From the NCBI GenBank assembly GCA_002305795.1, contig DBRF01000016.1, positions 9,657-73,656 of the forward strand: 64,000 bases of DNA, written 5' to 3'. Origin of the DNA: Ruminococcaceae bacterium UBA1375 (lineage in GTDB: Bacteria > Bacillota > Clostridia > Oscillospirales > Ruminococcaceae). The notes below the pieces were generated by a model, which worked only from the letters and a program-made list of their open reading frames with translations, searched no databases and had not been told where the DNA came from. Below are positions 8,315 to 18,419 of this stretch, one piece after another (positions within the stretch are counted from its first letter, which is position 1; every line of letters starts with the position of its first letter). A program made the position numbers and the translations under genes.

Positions 8315-9603
8315 CGGGCACCCCCTTCCCCTGCCGCCAAGGACAGGATTTTTCCAAAGCTCAGCCGGTCTCCCCGATAGAGCAGCAGGGCTTGGTACAC
8401 TCTAGCGCAAAGCAGCGCCAACAGCACCACCACCCCGATCTGAATCAGCCAGGAAACCCCCAGCAGCCAGAAAGGGATAACTCCCATCACATACTGCACC
8501 GGGGCGCAGAACACCGAAAGAATGGGGCAGAGACTGGCAAACACCGGCCAAAATCCGGCGCCGCCGGACAAGGTAGAAATAAAGATTCCTGCCAAATATC
8601 CTGCCATAATCAGCAGGACGGAAAAGGACATGGCCCCGTCCAGCTCCTGGGTGGAGGAGCAGCCTGCCCCGGAAAGCCCTGCTACCAGGGCAAAGGTGAG
8701 ATAACCCAGGGCCAAACTCACCACCAGCACCGGCACCGTATCCCAGCCCAGGGAAATGCCGGAGAAAAAGCCGGAGATTCCGGCGATGGAAAGCTGGGGC
8801 CACAGCAAAGAGGTGCCTGCAAAGGAGAGAAGGACCCCCAGGGCCAAAGCCGCAAAGCCGCCGAACACGCAGGCCATCACCGCCAGAATCTTCCCCAGAA
8901 TCAACGCCAGGGGGCGGATGGACACCAGCAGGGTCTCCACCAGCTTGGAGGACTTTTCCTCCACCACCGCACGGACAATGTAACTCACCGAAAAAATGCT
9001 GACCATCAGAACCAGGATGGAGTAGATCATCTGGGTCCAATAACCGGTTTCCCAATTTGCTTCTTGGTCGGAGGCGAAATACTCTTCCGCCGACTGGGAC
9101 TGCACCGTAACGCCCCCTTGCAGCAAGGCCGCCTGTTCCTGAGTCAGGCCCGCCTGCTGAATGTTCCGGGTGAAAAAGGATTCCAGGCGGCTCAGCTGAG
9201 ATTCCTCCGGGCTATTTGTCCCAGTGGACAGCTCCAGCTGATAGGTCCCGGTCTCCCCTTGGGTCAAGCGCACCAGCACCTGGGTTTCCCCCAGAGAGCC
9301 GGACAGCTGGGAAGCGGGAAGAAATGAGGTTTGGCTGTAATAGGGATCGGACTCAGCCAGCTCCGTCCAGGGCAGATCCAGGGAGGTATCGTCCTGGACA
9401 TACACCTGGGTCAAACCGCTTTGGGCCGAAAGGGCCTGCTGGGCACTACCGGAACCCAGCAAGGACAGCAGCGGCACACTGACCAGGCAGAACACAAACA
9501 GAAGAACAAAGGTAACCAGATTGGCCCGGTTTTTGAGAAACTGGGCGGCAGTAAAGGTGAACACCTGCCTGGTGCCGGCCAGATTGGCGTTAATCCAGTT
9601 CAT
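8311..9603 (-). CDS. ABC-2 type exporter permease (NatB-like), first copy
   Basis: A 430-residue permease with the same plan as its neighbour: an N-terminal helix (ANLVTFVLLFVFCLVSVPLLSLL), a large external loop and about five C-terminal helices. The ATG at 9603 was chosen over a longer frame because GGTGGGAGGGG lies upstream; it overlaps the ATPase gene end by 14 bases. The two permeases probably form a heterodimer powered by the upstream ATPase. Confidence 0.85.
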   Translation of the reverse strand: MNWINANLAGTRQVFTFTAAQFLKNRANLVTFVLLFVFCLVSVPLLSLLGSGSAQQALSAQSGLTQVYVQDDTSLDLPWTELAESDPYYSQTSFLPASQLSGSLGETQVLVRLTQGETGTYQLELSTGTNSPEESQLSRLESFFTRNIQQAGLTQEQAALLQGGVTVQSQSAEEYFASDQEANWETGYWTQMIYSILVLMVSIFSVSYIVRAVVEEKSSKLVETLLVSIRPLALILGKILAVMACVFGGFAALALGVLLSFAGTSLLWPQLSIAGISGFFSGISLGWDTVPVLVVSLALGYLTFALVAGLSGAGCSSTQELDGAMSFSVLLIMAGYLAGIFISTLSGGAGFWPVFASLCPILSVFCAPVQYVMGVIPFWLLGVSWLIQIGVVVLLALLCARVYQALLLYRGDRLSFGKILSLAAGEGGAR

Positions 9604-10591
9604 GGCGCTCCCCTCCCACCGTTTCCACAAAGATTTCGTGCAGGGAAGGTTCCCGCAGATCAAAGGTAATCACCGGGACATTCTGAGCGATCAGCGACCC
9701 CAGCAGCCGGTTGGCCTGTTCCTCCCCGGTGACCTTCAAGCGGTACTCATATTCCTTTTCGCTGACGATGGCAACCCCGCAGGCTTGAATCAGGGGAGCG
9801 ATGTCCTGCTCCACCTTTAAGCTCAGGTTCACCCGGCCGTAGCTCTTTTTGATTTGGTTCAGGTTGCCTTGCAGCACCGGTTTGGCCCGATCCAGGATGG
9901 TCAAATCGGTGCAGAATTCCTCCACGGTAGCCATCTGGTGGCTGGAGAGGATCAAATACTTCCCCTTTTCAATTTCTTCCCGGATTAGGCTCTTAAAGAT
10001 GTCGGTGTTCACCGGGTCCAGGCCGGAAAGGGGTTCGTCCAGCACAATCAGGTCCGGGTCGGAGAGCAGGGCGGTCATCAGCTGGATTTTCTGCTGGTTG
10101 CCCTTGGAAAGCTGGTCCGCCAGTTTGGGCTTCTGCTTTTTCTGCCGGGAGGGGAGTTGAATCCGGGAAACGCTATGGCTCCCATAAGAAAGGGAATGGG
10201 AAGCGCTTCCGGCATTGGGATAGAGGTACTCCTCCACCTGAAGCCGGTGGGCCAGATAACGAATCCGCTGCTTGGCGGTTTCCTTGGACACCCCTCTTAA
10301 ACCGGCGAAATACATCAGCTGATCCATCAGGGGATATTTGGGATACAGGCCCCGTTCCTCCGCCAGATAGCCCAGGTTGCAGGAAGCGGGGTTTAACTCC
10401 CTGCCCTCCCACAGCACCTGTCCCCCATCCCGGGAGAGGATGCCCAGCATCATCCGGATGGTAGTGGTTTTTCCGGCGCCGTTGGTGCCAAGTAAAGCGT
10501 ACACCCCAGGCTTAGGCATGGAAAAACTCAGGTGGTCCACCACCGTTTTCCCTCCATACCGCTTGGTTAAGTCGATCACGTCCAGACTCAT
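9590..10591 (-). CDS. ABC exporter ATP-binding protein (NatA-like)
   Basis: A 333-residue ATPase with Walker A GTNGAGKTT (about residues 35-43), a signature of the LSKGNQQK type and Walker B LIVLDEPLSGLDP, which places it in the NatA/ABC-2 exporter group. A Ser/Lys-rich insert of about 25 residues (around 135-160) precedes the signature and is longer than usual. The C-terminal 90 residues form the accessory domain common in NatA. AAAGGAG precedes the ATG. It is the first gene of the operon. Confidence 0.9.
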   Translation of the reverse strand: MSLDVIDLTKRYGGKTVVDHLSFSMPKPGVYALLGTNGAGKTTTIRMMLGILSRDGGQVLWEGRELNPASCNLGYLAEERGLYPKYPLMDQLMYFAGLRGVSKETAKQRIRYLAHRLQVEEYLYPNAGSASHSLSYGSHSVSRIQLPSRQKKQKPKLADQLSKGNQQKIQLMTALLSDPDLIVLDEPLSGLDPVNTDIFKSLIREEIEKGKYLILSSHQMATVEEFCTDLTILDRAKPVLQGNLNQIKKSYGRVNLSLKVEQDIAPLIQACGVAIVSEKEYEYRLKVTGEEQANRLLGSLIAQNVPVITFDLREPSLHEIFVETVGGERHELD

Positions 10592-10638
10592 AAGGTTCTC
10601 CTTTGTTGCAGTAAAACTTAACCCGAAGGTCTGGCCTT

Positions 10639-10667
10639 ATTATACAAAAGCAGCCGGTGAAATGCAA
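10639..10667 (-). promoter_or_regulatory. Promoter of the ABC exporter operon
   Basis: The minus strand has TTGCAT, a 17-base spacer and a perfect TATAAT, about 50 bases before the ATPase start. Confidence 0.7.
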
Positions 10668-10710
10668 TGAGAATTTGGATAAGATTGTGTAAAGTTAAGT
10701 TCCATAGAGC

Positions 10711-10741
10711 AAAAAAGAAGGATGCGTCTTTTTGCGCATCC
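10711..10741 (-). terminator. Terminator of the lgt-folD unit
   Basis: The minus strand reads GGATGCG-CAAAAAGA-CGCATCC followed by TTCTTTTTT, 22 bases after the folD stop. Confidence 0.85.
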
Positions 10742-10763
10742 CTCTTAAACTGCGATTTCTTGA

Positions 10764-11618
10764 TTACGCCAGCCCGTTCTGCACCTTGGCGGCAGTCAGG
10801 GTGTTGCGCATCAAAGTGGCGATGGTCATGGGACCCACCCCGCCGGGTACGGGAGTGAGATACCCCGCCACCGGCTCCACCGAAGCAAACTCCACGTCCC
10901 CGCAGAGCTTGCCGTTTTCCAGCCGGTTCATGCCTACGTCGATGACCACGGCTCCCGGCTTCACCATGTCCCCTGTAATCAGGTTGGCTTTGCCCACCGC
11001 CGCCACCAGAATATCCGCCCGGCGGCACTCCTCTGCCAAATCCTTGGTCTTGCTGTGGCAGATGGTGACGGTGGCGCTTTCGTGCAGCAGCAGCATGGCC
11101 ATGGGCTTGCCCACAATGTTGCTGCGTCCCACCACCACGGCGTGCTTTCCGGCAACCTCCACCCCGGTGGAATGGATCAAGTCCATGCAGCCGGCGGGGG
11201 TGCAGGGGAGGAAATGGTAGTCCCCAATCATGATTTTGCCCACGTTTTCGGCGTGGAAGGCGTCCACGTCCTTTTTGGGGTCGATGGTGCGGATGACGGC
11301 GTGCTCGTCGATCTGCTTTGGCAAGGGCAGCTGCACCAGAATGCCGTTGACCTTCTCATCCCGGTTTAAGCGGTCCACCAAAGCCAGCAGCTCTTCCTGG
11401 GTGGTTTCGGCGGGCAGGGCGTATTCCTGAGACGCAAAGCCCACCAGTTCGCAGGCTTTCTTTTTGTTGTTCACATACACCCGGCTGGCAGGGTCGTCCC
11501 CCACAATCACCACAGCCAGGCAGACAGAGACTCCCTGTTCCTTTAACTTTGCCGCTTGTTGGGCCACCTGGGCTTTCACCTGGGCGCTGATTTGTTTTCC
11601 ATCAATGAGCTGTGCCAT
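10764..11618 (-). CDS. folD: Bifunctional methylenetetrahydrofolate dehydrogenase/cyclohydrolase FolD
   Basis: Interconverts 5,10-methylene-, methenyl- and 10-formyl-tetrahydrofolate using NADP. The 284-residue length is standard. The catalytic YVNNK (Tyr48, Lys52) follows VGDDPAS, then ILVQLPLP, the nucleotide-binding [13 protein letters not shown], and the terminal signature [11 protein letters not shown]. It overlaps the end of lgt by 17 bases, so it is very likely co-transcribed. Confidence 0.97.
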   Translation of the reverse strand: MAQLIDGKQISAQVKAQVAQQAAKLKEQGVSVCLAVVIVGDDPASRVYVNNKKKACELVGFASQEYALPAETTQEELLALVDRLNRDEKVNGILVQLPLPKQIDEHAVIRTIDPKKDVDAFHAENVGKIMIGDYHFLPCTPAGCMDLIHSTGVEVAGKHAVVVGRSNIVGKPMAMLLLHESATVTICHSKTKDLAEECRRADILVAAVGKANLITGDMVKPGAVVIDVGMNRLENGKLCGDVEFASVEPVAGYLTPVPGGVGPMTIATLMRNTLTAAKVQNGLA

Positions 11619-12756
11619 GGTTATCCTCCTGTTCCGTTTTCTCTTGAACGGGCTGTTCTTCTACCGAATCCGAACCGGCCTCCGATTCCTGTCCATCAAT
11701 TTCCTCCGGCTGCTCCGTTTCGGGAAGGGGATCTGCCTGTTCCTTGGTTTCATCGTCATTCGCTTCCTGCTCGTCTTCCGAAGGAAGCACCACGCCGAAT
11801 TCTTCCTGGGCGGCCTGGTGGACTTCATCGGAAGAGAGCATCCGTCCATGCTTGGCTTCCCGTTTTTTCCGGGCTTTTTCCTTTTCTTCCCGGCGCTCTT
11901 CTTCCATGTCCGCCAGATTCTTTTCGCTTTCCGGGGTATCGGCGTAAACCCAGATTCTTTCCGGGTTCCGGTTGCGGCGAATTTTCACCATCATATAGAT
12001 ATACACCGCAGCGGCAGCCACCACCAACAGAATGCTCAGCAGCTGGCTGACCCGGAAGCTGCCCAACATCAAGCTGTCTCCCCGCAAGCCTTCCACAAAG
12101 GCTCGTTCGGCGCCATACCACATGCAGTACCACAGCACCACTTCCCCGTCAAACCGGCGCTTTTTGGACAGGAAGTGGAACAGCACGAAGCCCAGCAGGC
12201 ACCACACCGATTCGTACAAAAAGCAGGGGTGCACCAAAGAATCCACCCCGGGAACTTCCATGGCAAAGATGTTGGTGCAGGGGATGGAAGGGTCGCCGTA
12301 GGCTTCCACATTGATGAAGTTTCCCCAGCGGCCAATGCCCTGGCCCAGCAAAAAGGCAATCATGGCCAAATCCAAAAAGGGAATCATGGGCAGTTTTTTC
12401 ACCTTAAAGACAATCAGCGCCGCCAGCAGCGCACCGATAATGCCGCCGTAAATGGCAAGTCCCCCGTTGCGGGTGTTGAAGATTTCCAGCAGGTTATCCT
12501 GATAATCCTCCCAGCTGAAAATTACATAATAAAGCCGTGCTCCCACAATACCGCCGATGATGCCGAAAAACAGCACCTCCATAATCTGATCGAAATCGTA
12601 GCCGAACTGCTTTACCCGGCAGTAGACATACACCATGGCTAAAATCATGCCCGCCACAATAATGACTGCATACCAAGCAATGTTCAGCCCGAAAATTTCG
12701 ATGGTGGGATTCATTTCAAAGGTCAATCCCAAATAGGGAAAGGTTACGGTATTCAT
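11602..12756 (-). CDS. lgt: Prolipoprotein diacylglyceryl transferase Lgt with charged C-terminal tail
   Basis: Transfers diacylglycerol to the lipobox cysteine of prolipoproteins in the membrane. Signature elements are [24 protein letters not shown] and HPCFLYES, with about seven membrane segments. The core ends near residue 265. About 115 further residues form a highly charged, Glu/Lys-rich, probably disordered cytoplasmic tail, much longer than in typical Lgt (about 270 residues). AAAGGAG lies 12 bases before the ATG. Predicted lipoproteins in this window (18420-19391, 43243-44133) would be substrates. Confidence 0.95.
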   Translation of the reverse strand: MNTVTFPYLGLTFEMNPTIEIFGLNIAWYAVIIVAGMILAMVYVYCRVKQFGYDFDQIMEVLFFGIIGGIVGARLYYVIFSWEDYQDNLLEIFNTRNGGLAIYGGIIGALLAALIVFKVKKLPMIPFLDLAMIAFLLGQGIGRWGNFINVEAYGDPSIPCTNIFAMEVPGVDSLVHPCFLYESVWCLLGFVLFHFLSKKRRFDGEVVLWYCMWYGAERAFVEGLRGDSLMLGSFRVSQLLSILLVVAAAAVYIYMMVKIRRNRNPERIWVYADTPESEKNLADMEEERREEKEKARKKREAKHGRMLSSDEVHQAAQEEFGVVLPSEDEQEANDDETKEQADPLPETEQPEEIDGQESEAGSDSVEEQPVQEKTEQEDNHGTAH

Positions 12757-12793
12757 CCGAATTTACACTCCTTTATGGTTACTTCCTTGCCTG

Positions 12794-14065
12794 TTAGGCC
12801 GGATCAATGACGCTTAACGCACAGCGGTCCGAGCGGAAAATCTCCGGCAGCCGGGCGTTGACCTCCTCCAGGGTAAGCTGCTCCAACAGCTCCAAGGCGT
12901 CAAACAGCCCAACCCCGGCAAAGGCGGCGTTGATCATGGCGGAAGCGGTATTTTCCACGCTGTTGAAGCCCTGGATCTGCCGCCCGTACATCAGCCGCCG
13001 GCACCGGAGAAACGCCTCTTCCGAGATACCCTGGGGGTACTGCTTTAGTTCCGCCAACAGCTGCTTCTGCACCTCTTGGGGCTGACGGGATTCTCCGGCA
13101 AACAGCAGGGCATAGTACCCACGACCGGAAAACACTTCGCTTTCAAAGGTCTGGTTAATCAAGCCCTGCTGGTACAACCGCCGGTAAAAGGGGCTGGTTT
13201 CCCCGAAGATAGCTTCCAGCAAAATCTCGTCCACCAGCTCCTGGCGAAGCTCCTCCTTCCCTTCCAAGGGACGGCCTTTGAAGCCGATTTGGAACAAAGG
13301 AATGGCCACGCTGAGTTTCTGGCGTACCAGGGGGGCGGCGATTTCTTCCGGTTCCTCCACCGCCAGCCGCTCCACTGTCACCGGAGCCACCGGCTTGATG
13401 TGCTTTTGAAGCACCTGTTCCACCTGGGGGACGGTGAGGTTTCCCGCCACCGAAAGCACCATATTGTTCAGGTTATAAAAGTTGTAGTAGCACTGGTACA
13501 GCAAATCGGAGGTGATGTGGGAGATGGACTCCACCGTTCCGGCAATGTCGATCCGCACCGGATGCTTTTGGTACAATGCTCCCAGCAGATTGAAGTACAC
13601 CCGCCAGCCGGGGTCGTCGTCGTACATCTTGATTTCCTGGCCGATAATGCCCTGCTCCTTCTCCACAGTCTGGGGGGTAAAATAGGGTTCCTGAACAAAA
13701 TCCAGCAGGTAGCCTAAGTTTTCCTCCAGTTTGTCGGTGGCGGAAAACAGGTAGCAGGTGCGGTCAAAGCTGGTGTAGGCATTGGCGGAAGCCCCGGTGC
13801 GGGCAAAGAGGGTAAAGGCGTCGCCGTACTCCTTTTCAAACATCTTGTGCTCCAAAAAGTGAGCAACTCCATGGGGTACGGTGGTGTACTCCCTTTCGGT
13901 GTCCCGCTTAAAGGTCTGGTCCACCGAACCCAGGTTGGTGCCGAACAAGGCATAGCTGGAAGCATAGCCTTCCATTGGAAACAGCAGCACGGTCAGGCCG
14001 CTGGGATGTTTTCCCTGATAATAGCAAAGGCCGGTCTTTTCTTCCCGAATCTCATTCCATTTCAT
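12794..14065 (-). CDS. M16 family metallopeptidase, active-subunit type (YfmH-like)
   Basis: A 423-residue insulinase-fold protein. The zinc site HFLEH (inverted HxxEH) is present near residue 69, with the distal Glu in EKEQGIIGQE, so it is probably catalytically competent. It starts 1 base after the stop of the paralogous M16 gene upstream. Such pairs (B. subtilis YmfF/YmfH) combine one active and one inactive subunit and have been linked to EF-P modification in that species. The role here is inferred by analogy. Confidence 0.88.
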   Translation of the reverse strand: MKWNEIREEKTGLCYYQGKHPSGLTVLLFPMEGYASSYALFGTNLGSVDQTFKRDTEREYTTVPHGVAHFLEHKMFEKEYGDAFTLFARTGASANAYTSFDRTCYLFSATDKLEENLGYLLDFVQEPYFTPQTVEKEQGIIGQEIKMYDDDPGWRVYFNLLGALYQKHPVRIDIAGTVESISHITSDLLYQCYYNFYNLNNMVLSVAGNLTVPQVEQVLQKHIKPVAPVTVERLAVEEPEEIAAPLVRQKLSVAIPLFQIGFKGRPLEGKEELRQELVDEILLEAIFGETSPFYRRLYQQGLINQTFESEVFSGRGYYALLFAGESRQPQEVQKQLLAELKQYPQGISEEAFLRCRRLMYGRQIQGFNSVENTASAMINAAFAGVGLFDALELLEQLTLEEVNARLPEIFRSDRCALSVIDPA

Positions 14066-14066
14066 C

Positions 14067-15344
14067 TTAGCCTTCCTCCTTTTCGGGACCGGTGAGGGTG
14101 TAGCAGAGCTGAGGCTGGATGCGCTGGGCCGCCTGGATGATCTGCTCCGCTGTGATTTGGCCCAACAGCTGAGCCTCTTCCTGGGGAGAACGGATCACCG
14201 GATTGAGGATGCGCTGCATATAGTAGTTTTCTAACGCAGAAAGGGAATCTCCCACGGTGCGATAAGAGTTCAGCACCGCTTTTTGGGCCTGGTCCAGCTC
14301 CTGCTGAGTCAATTCTCCCTGTTGCAGCAAGGAAAGCTGCCGCAGAATCTCATCGTGGGCGGCGGCAACGTTTTGATGCTCCACCCCGCTGGACACCAGC
14401 AGCACCCCGCTGGGCAGGGCAAGCTGGCAGGAGCAGTAGTAGCAAAGACTGAGCCGCTCCCGGACGTTCAAAAACAGCTTGGAACTGGGAGTTCCCCCCA
14501 GCACCACCGAAGCCATCTGGGCGGCAAAGGGGTCTTCCTCTTCCGTCAGCCCGGAAGACAGGCAGAGCACCAGCTTGGACTGGGTGACGTCCATGCGCTC
14601 CACCACCCGGCGGTTTTCCCCGGCGCGGTACCGGTGCAGCGGGGCGGCGGGTTTGGGGTCCCGGTCCCAGCCGGCGATGGCGTTTTGGAACACTTCCCGG
14701 GCCGTCTCCGGATTGCCGCAGCCCACAAAAAACAGGTGAATCCGGCTTTCCTTCAGCACCTGGTGGTAAGCTGCCGTCACTTGTTCCGGGGTCAGGGCCT
14801 GCACCTGTTCTAAAGTACCCAAGGGGTCCAGTCCCCCGCCCTGCTCCTTGAGAAGCAGCTCGGTAGCCCGCAGGGTGGCATAGCGGCGCTTATCGTTGAT
14901 TTTCGCCTGAATCAGATCGGAAAGGGTCTGTTTTTCCGTCTCTACGTCTTCTGCCGAAAACAGACCGTCCTCCAAATAGGGCTGCTGCACCAAATCCAGG
15001 AGCAGCTGGGCGCACTGGGTAAGCATGGCTTCCCCCTCTAACGTAAACCGGTCATCCAATCCGGTGATCGCCAGGCTCAACACCTGGTTTTGACCCAATT
15101 TATCCACCTTAGCGCCCAATCCTGCACCGTACAATTCCGCCAAGCGGCAGGAAAGGCTGGTCATATCCGGATAGGTTTGGCAGCGCTTCACCCACAGATA
15201 TGGCAGAATGGCCCGGTCGGCCCGCCGGGCTACCTCCATAGGCAGCACAAAGTGGATGCTCAGCCGGTTGCTCTTAAACCGAGGGTCGGTGATCCAATGG
15301 AACACCACACCGGCGCCCAAATCCACGCTCATTTGCTTTTCCAT
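14067..15344 (-). CDS. M16 family peptidase-like protein, inactive-subunit type (YfmF-like)
   Basis: A 425-residue protein of the insulinase fold. The region where HxxEH should lie reads as non-catalytic (RADRAILPYLWVKRCQ), so it is likely the non-catalytic partner of the downstream M16 protein. The ATG at 15344 follows a strong GGAGG; a longer frame upstream has no ribosome site. It is the first gene of a probable unit with the second M16 gene, lgt (37-base gap) and folD. Confidence 0.85.
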   Translation of the reverse strand: MEKQMSVDLGAGVVFHWITDPRFKSNRLSIHFVLPMEVARRADRAILPYLWVKRCQTYPDMTSLSCRLAELYGAGLGAKVDKLGQNQVLSLAITGLDDRFTLEGEAMLTQCAQLLLDLVQQPYLEDGLFSAEDVETEKQTLSDLIQAKINDKRRYATLRATELLLKEQGGGLDPLGTLEQVQALTPEQVTAAYHQVLKESRIHLFFVGCGNPETAREVFQNAIAGWDRDPKPAAPLHRYRAGENRRVVERMDVTQSKLVLCLSSGLTEEEDPFAAQMASVVLGGTPSSKLFLNVRERLSLCYYCSCQLALPSGVLLVSSGVEHQNVAAAHDEILRQLSLLQQGELTQQELDQAQKAVLNSYRTVGDSLSALENYYMQRILNPVIRSPQEEAQLLGQITAEQIIQAAQRIQPQLCYTLTGPEKEEG

Positions 15345-15737
15345 GACGACTGTTTCCTCCTTCGTACAAATCATCATAACAGGTACAGTATAGCACAGCG
15401 TGGGGAAAAATAAAAGGTAAGATTTGTGAAAGGCGTACAAAAAGCATCCACTGGCAAAAACCATGGCAAAAAGAACATCCAAAATTCTCCACCTTTGGGC
15501 GGGGTACCGGGATATGTTCGGGAAAGGGAATGCAAAAAGCTGCCGCACCGAAATACAGTGCGGCAGCCGGCTTCTCGAAACAGGTTCTTGCTATTTCCGG
15601 ATTAACCTGCCCTTGGCTCTTCGCCATTGGGCGGGCGGATTGCTGCAAACCCCTCAGTTCCACCTGACAGGAAAAAGGCAAAGTAAAAGGAGGGCTAAAA
15701 AGCTCTCCTTTTTCCTTTACAGAAATGAAATTGCTTT
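15345..15737. promoter_or_regulatory. Intergenic region: weak promoter and two hairpins
   Basis: On the minus strand a TATACT (15387-15392) precedes the YfmF-like gene; its -35 is poor. A perfect 8-bp hairpin TGCCGCAC/GTGCGGCA lies at 15541-15565 with a short T-run on the minus strand. A 12-bp hairpin at 15685-15712 lies just past the 15738-16433 gene and probably terminates it. No coding frame is convincing here. Confidence 0.5.
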
Positions 15738-16433
15738 TTACACGCCCGAAACGATCTGAGAAACCTCTTCTTCGGGAGTGGAGGGGGTACTTTCCTCCGG
15801 GGTGCTTTCCTCCGGCTGGGAAGGTTCCGGCGTGGGCTCCGGGGTCGGTTCCGGCGTTGGAGTGGGAGTGGGTTCCGGTTCCGGGGTCACCGACGGGGTG
15901 GAAACGGAAGCGGCAGGCTCCGAAACAGGAACAGCGGCAGAAGAAGTGGGCGCAGCGGTGGCTCTGGCGGAAACCATGACTTCCACACTGGCGGACACGG
16001 CAGGGTTGGCGGCGCTGGTAACCGTTACGGTGCAGCTTCCCACACCAACGCCGGTGATCCGTCCCATGCCATCCACTGTGGCCACATTGCCGTCGGAGGA
16101 CGCCCAGATTTCGCTTTTATCCGGGGCGTCTTCCGGTGTCATGGTCACCAGCGGCATCTGGGTCTCCCCCACCGTCAGGCTGATTTCATAGGCGGAAAGG
16201 GTGATCCCCTCTACCCCGCCCTGAGCTTGGGAGGAAGCCGAGGAAACGGGCTGGGCCAATTCCGAAACCCGGCTGGATTCCGGCGCAGAGTCGGAATGCA
16301 CCGGCGAAGAAGGCAGAGACACGGTTGCAGCAGGCTGATTTTGCAGCACCAATCCCACAATGGTAAGGATCACCAGTGCCACCGCACAGATGCCTACAAT
16401 CAGATAAAAAATCGCTTTTTCCTTTTTCAACAT
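15738..16433 (-). CDS. Membrane-anchored protein with a BIG2 Ig-like domain and Pro/Thr/Glu-rich tail
   Basis: A 231-residue protein. It has a Lys-rich start and one hydrophobic segment (IFYLIVGICAVALVILTIVGLVL, residues 8-30), then a Ser/Ala linker. A bacterial Ig-like group 2 domain spans about 75-155 (GITLSAYEISLTVGE through the SSDGNVATVDGMGRITGVGVGSCTV type motif). The extracellular tail is rich in PTPTPEP repeats. A wall-spanning spacer role is likely. AGAGGAG precedes the ATG. Confidence 0.8.
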   Translation of the reverse strand: MLKKEKAIFYLIVGICAVALVILTIVGLVLQNQPAATVSLPSSPVHSDSAPESSRVSELAQPVSSASSQAQGGVEGITLSAYEISLTVGETQMPLVTMTPEDAPDKSEIWASSDGNVATVDGMGRITGVGVGSCTVTVTSAANPAVSASVEVMVSARATAAPTSSAAVPVSEPAASVSTPSVTPEPEPTPTPTPEPTPEPTPEPSQPEESTPEESTPSTPEEEVSQIVSGV

Positions 16434-16492
16434 ACCCGGATACTCCTCTTTTTTCTAGTTCAGGAAAAATGCCCTCATTAACTTCCCTCTTC

Positions 16493-16528
16493 AAAAAACC
16501 ACGGCGAGCCAAAAGAAACTCGCCGTGA
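16493..16528 (-). terminator. Terminator after the phosphohexomutase gene
   Basis: CACGGCGAG pairs perfectly with CTCGCCGTG over a 10-base loop and is followed by GTTTTTTG on the minus strand. Confidence 0.9.
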
Positions 16529-16558
16529 CTTTGTATCAAAAGAATCACCCGTCAGGGA

Positions 16559-18277
16559 TCAAAAGCCCAATTTCTTGGAGAAATCAGCGGCCAGCTCCTT
16601 CTGTTGGGCGGCTGCATCCGCCTTGTTGGAGGCGATGGTGGTGTAATAGGCCTTGATCTTTGGTTCGGTGCCGGAAGGACGGATAATGACCTTGGCGCCG
16701 CCTTCCAGATGGTAAGCCAGCACCTTGGATTTGGGCAGATCGATCTTAGACACTTCCCCGGTGACCAAATTCTTGGATTCGTGGGTGATGTAGTTGTCAA
16801 TCTGCTGCACCTTCAAGCCGGCGATCTCCATGGGAGGATTGGCCTGGAGGTCTTCCATGATCTCGTTCATCCGCTTCATGCCGTCTTCCCCTTCGCAGAC
16901 GAAGGACTGCTGGACATGGTGATAATAACCGTATTCATGATAAATGCTTTCCAGGAAATCCAGCACCGTAACGCCCTTGCTCTTCAGGTAGGCGGCCATT
17001 TCGCAGATCATCATAGAGCCTACCACGGCGTCCTTATCCCGGGCGTGGGTGCCAACCAGGTAGCCGTAGCTCTCTTCAAAACCGAAGATGAACCGTTCCG
17101 GATGGCCTTCTTCTTCCAGGAAGTGAATCTGTTCGCCGATGTATTTAAAGCCGGTGAGCACCTGACGGAACTCCACGCCGTACTTCTTGGCGATCTTGCC
17201 GGCAATGGCGGTGGAAACCACGGTGGAAACGGCCACCGGTTTTTCCGGCATAGTGCCCCGTTCAATCCGGGCGTAGCAGATGTATTCCATCAGCATGGCG
17301 CCCACTTCATTGCCGGTGACCAGCACATAATTGCCGTCACGGTCGGGAACGGCGATGCCCACCCGGTCGCAGTCGGGGTCGGTAGCCAGCATCAGGTCTG
17401 CCTTCACCTCTTTGCAGAGCTTCAGGCCCAAATCCAGGGCTTCCGCAATTTCCGGGTTCGGGAAGGGGCAGGTGGGGAAATTGCCGTCGGGCAGCTCCTG
17501 CTCCGGCACCACAATCACATCGTCAATGCCGATGCGATTTAAAATGGTGCGGACCGGAATGTTGCCGGTGCCGTTTAAGGGAGAATACACCACTCTCAAA
17601 CCGGCTTCCTTGCACAAATCGCCGTTGATGGACTGGCTGAGAACCGCCTGATAGAAGGCTTCTTCCACCTCTTTAGGCACGGTTTGGATCAAGCCCTTGG
17701 CCACGCCTTCGTCAAAGTCCATGGTCTTGACGCCGGTGAAAATATCCACGCTCTGGATGTTGGCCAGCACGGCAGCGGCGCCTTCGTCGGTGATCTGGCA
17801 GCCGTCGTCCCCATACACCTTATAGCCGTTGTACTTAGCGGGGTTGTGGGAAGCGGTGACCATGACGCCGGCCTGGCACTTCATGTACCGGGTGCCGAAA
17901 GAGGTGCAGGGCACCGGCATCAGCTGGCCGTAGAGCATGGCGGTAACGCCGTTGGCAGCCAGGACCCGGGCGGTCTCTTTAGCAAAGAGGTCGCTCTTAA
18001 TCCGGCTGTCATAGCCGATGCAGACTTTGGGGGAATCGTACTTGGCATTGAGGTAATCCGCCAAGCCCTGGGTGGCCTGCCGCACCACATAGATATTCAT
18101 CCGGTTGGTGCCGGCGCCCAGCACGCCCCGCAGACCGGCGGTGCCGAAGGCCAGGGTTTGATAGAAGCGGTCTTTGATGGCTTCTTCATCGCCGGCGATC
18201 TCTTCCAGCTCTTTTTTCAGGTCCGGGTCGTCCAGATCCTGACTGGACCAGAGCTTGTACAGTTCCATTTCAGTCAT
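16559..18277 (-). CDS. Phosphoglucomutase/phosphomannomutase family enzyme
   Basis: An alpha-D-phosphohexomutase that interconverts hexose 1- and 6-phosphates, feeding cell-wall and glycan precursors. All four family motifs are present: phosphoserine loop TASHNPAKYNG, metal loop ATDPDCDRVGI, sugar loop GFEESYGYL and phosphate loop RPSGTEPKIK. The length (572) suits the PgcA group. An ATG 6 bases further upstream touches the GGAG itself, so the second ATG (18277), with 7-base spacing, is the better start. Confidence 0.93.
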   Translation of the reverse strand: MTEMELYKLWSSQDLDDPDLKKELEEIAGDEEAIKDRFYQTLAFGTAGLRGVLGAGTNRMNIYVVRQATQGLADYLNAKYDSPKVCIGYDSRIKSDLFAKETARVLAANGVTAMLYGQLMPVPCTSFGTRYMKCQAGVMVTASHNPAKYNGYKVYGDDGCQITDEGAAAVLANIQSVDIFTGVKTMDFDEGVAKGLIQTVPKEVEEAFYQAVLSQSINGDLCKEAGLRVVYSPLNGTGNIPVRTILNRIGIDDVIVVPEQELPDGNFPTCPFPNPEIAEALDLGLKLCKEVKADLMLATDPDCDRVGIAVPDRDGNYVLVTGNEVGAMLMEYICYARIERGTMPEKPVAVSTVVSTAIAGKIAKKYGVEFRQVLTGFKYIGEQIHFLEEEGHPERFIFGFEESYGYLVGTHARDKDAVVGSMMICEMAAYLKSKGVTVLDFLESIYHEYGYYHHVQQSFVCEGEDGMKRMNEIMEDLQANPPMEIAGLKVQQIDNYITHESKNLVTGEVSKIDLPKSKVLAYHLEGGAKVIIRPSGTEPKIKAYYTTIASNKADAAAQQKELAADFSKKLGF

Positions 18278-18363
18278 TGTCATTCTCCATTCTCAAGCGA
18301 CCGTTTATTCCAAGGTCTCCTCCGCCGCTTGAAAAAGGAGCCCTTTTCCTGCGCCCGCCAGGG

Positions 18364-18405
18364 AAAAACAAAAGCAGTCCGCCGCACAGGAAAGCGGAGG
18401 CTTTT
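18364..18405 (-). terminator. Terminator after the Ser-rich lipoprotein gene
   Basis: On the minus strand AAAAGC and CCGC pair with GCGG and GCTTTT, followed by TTTTGTTTTT. Confidence 0.65.
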
Positions 18406-18419
18406 GGGTTTAACATAGG

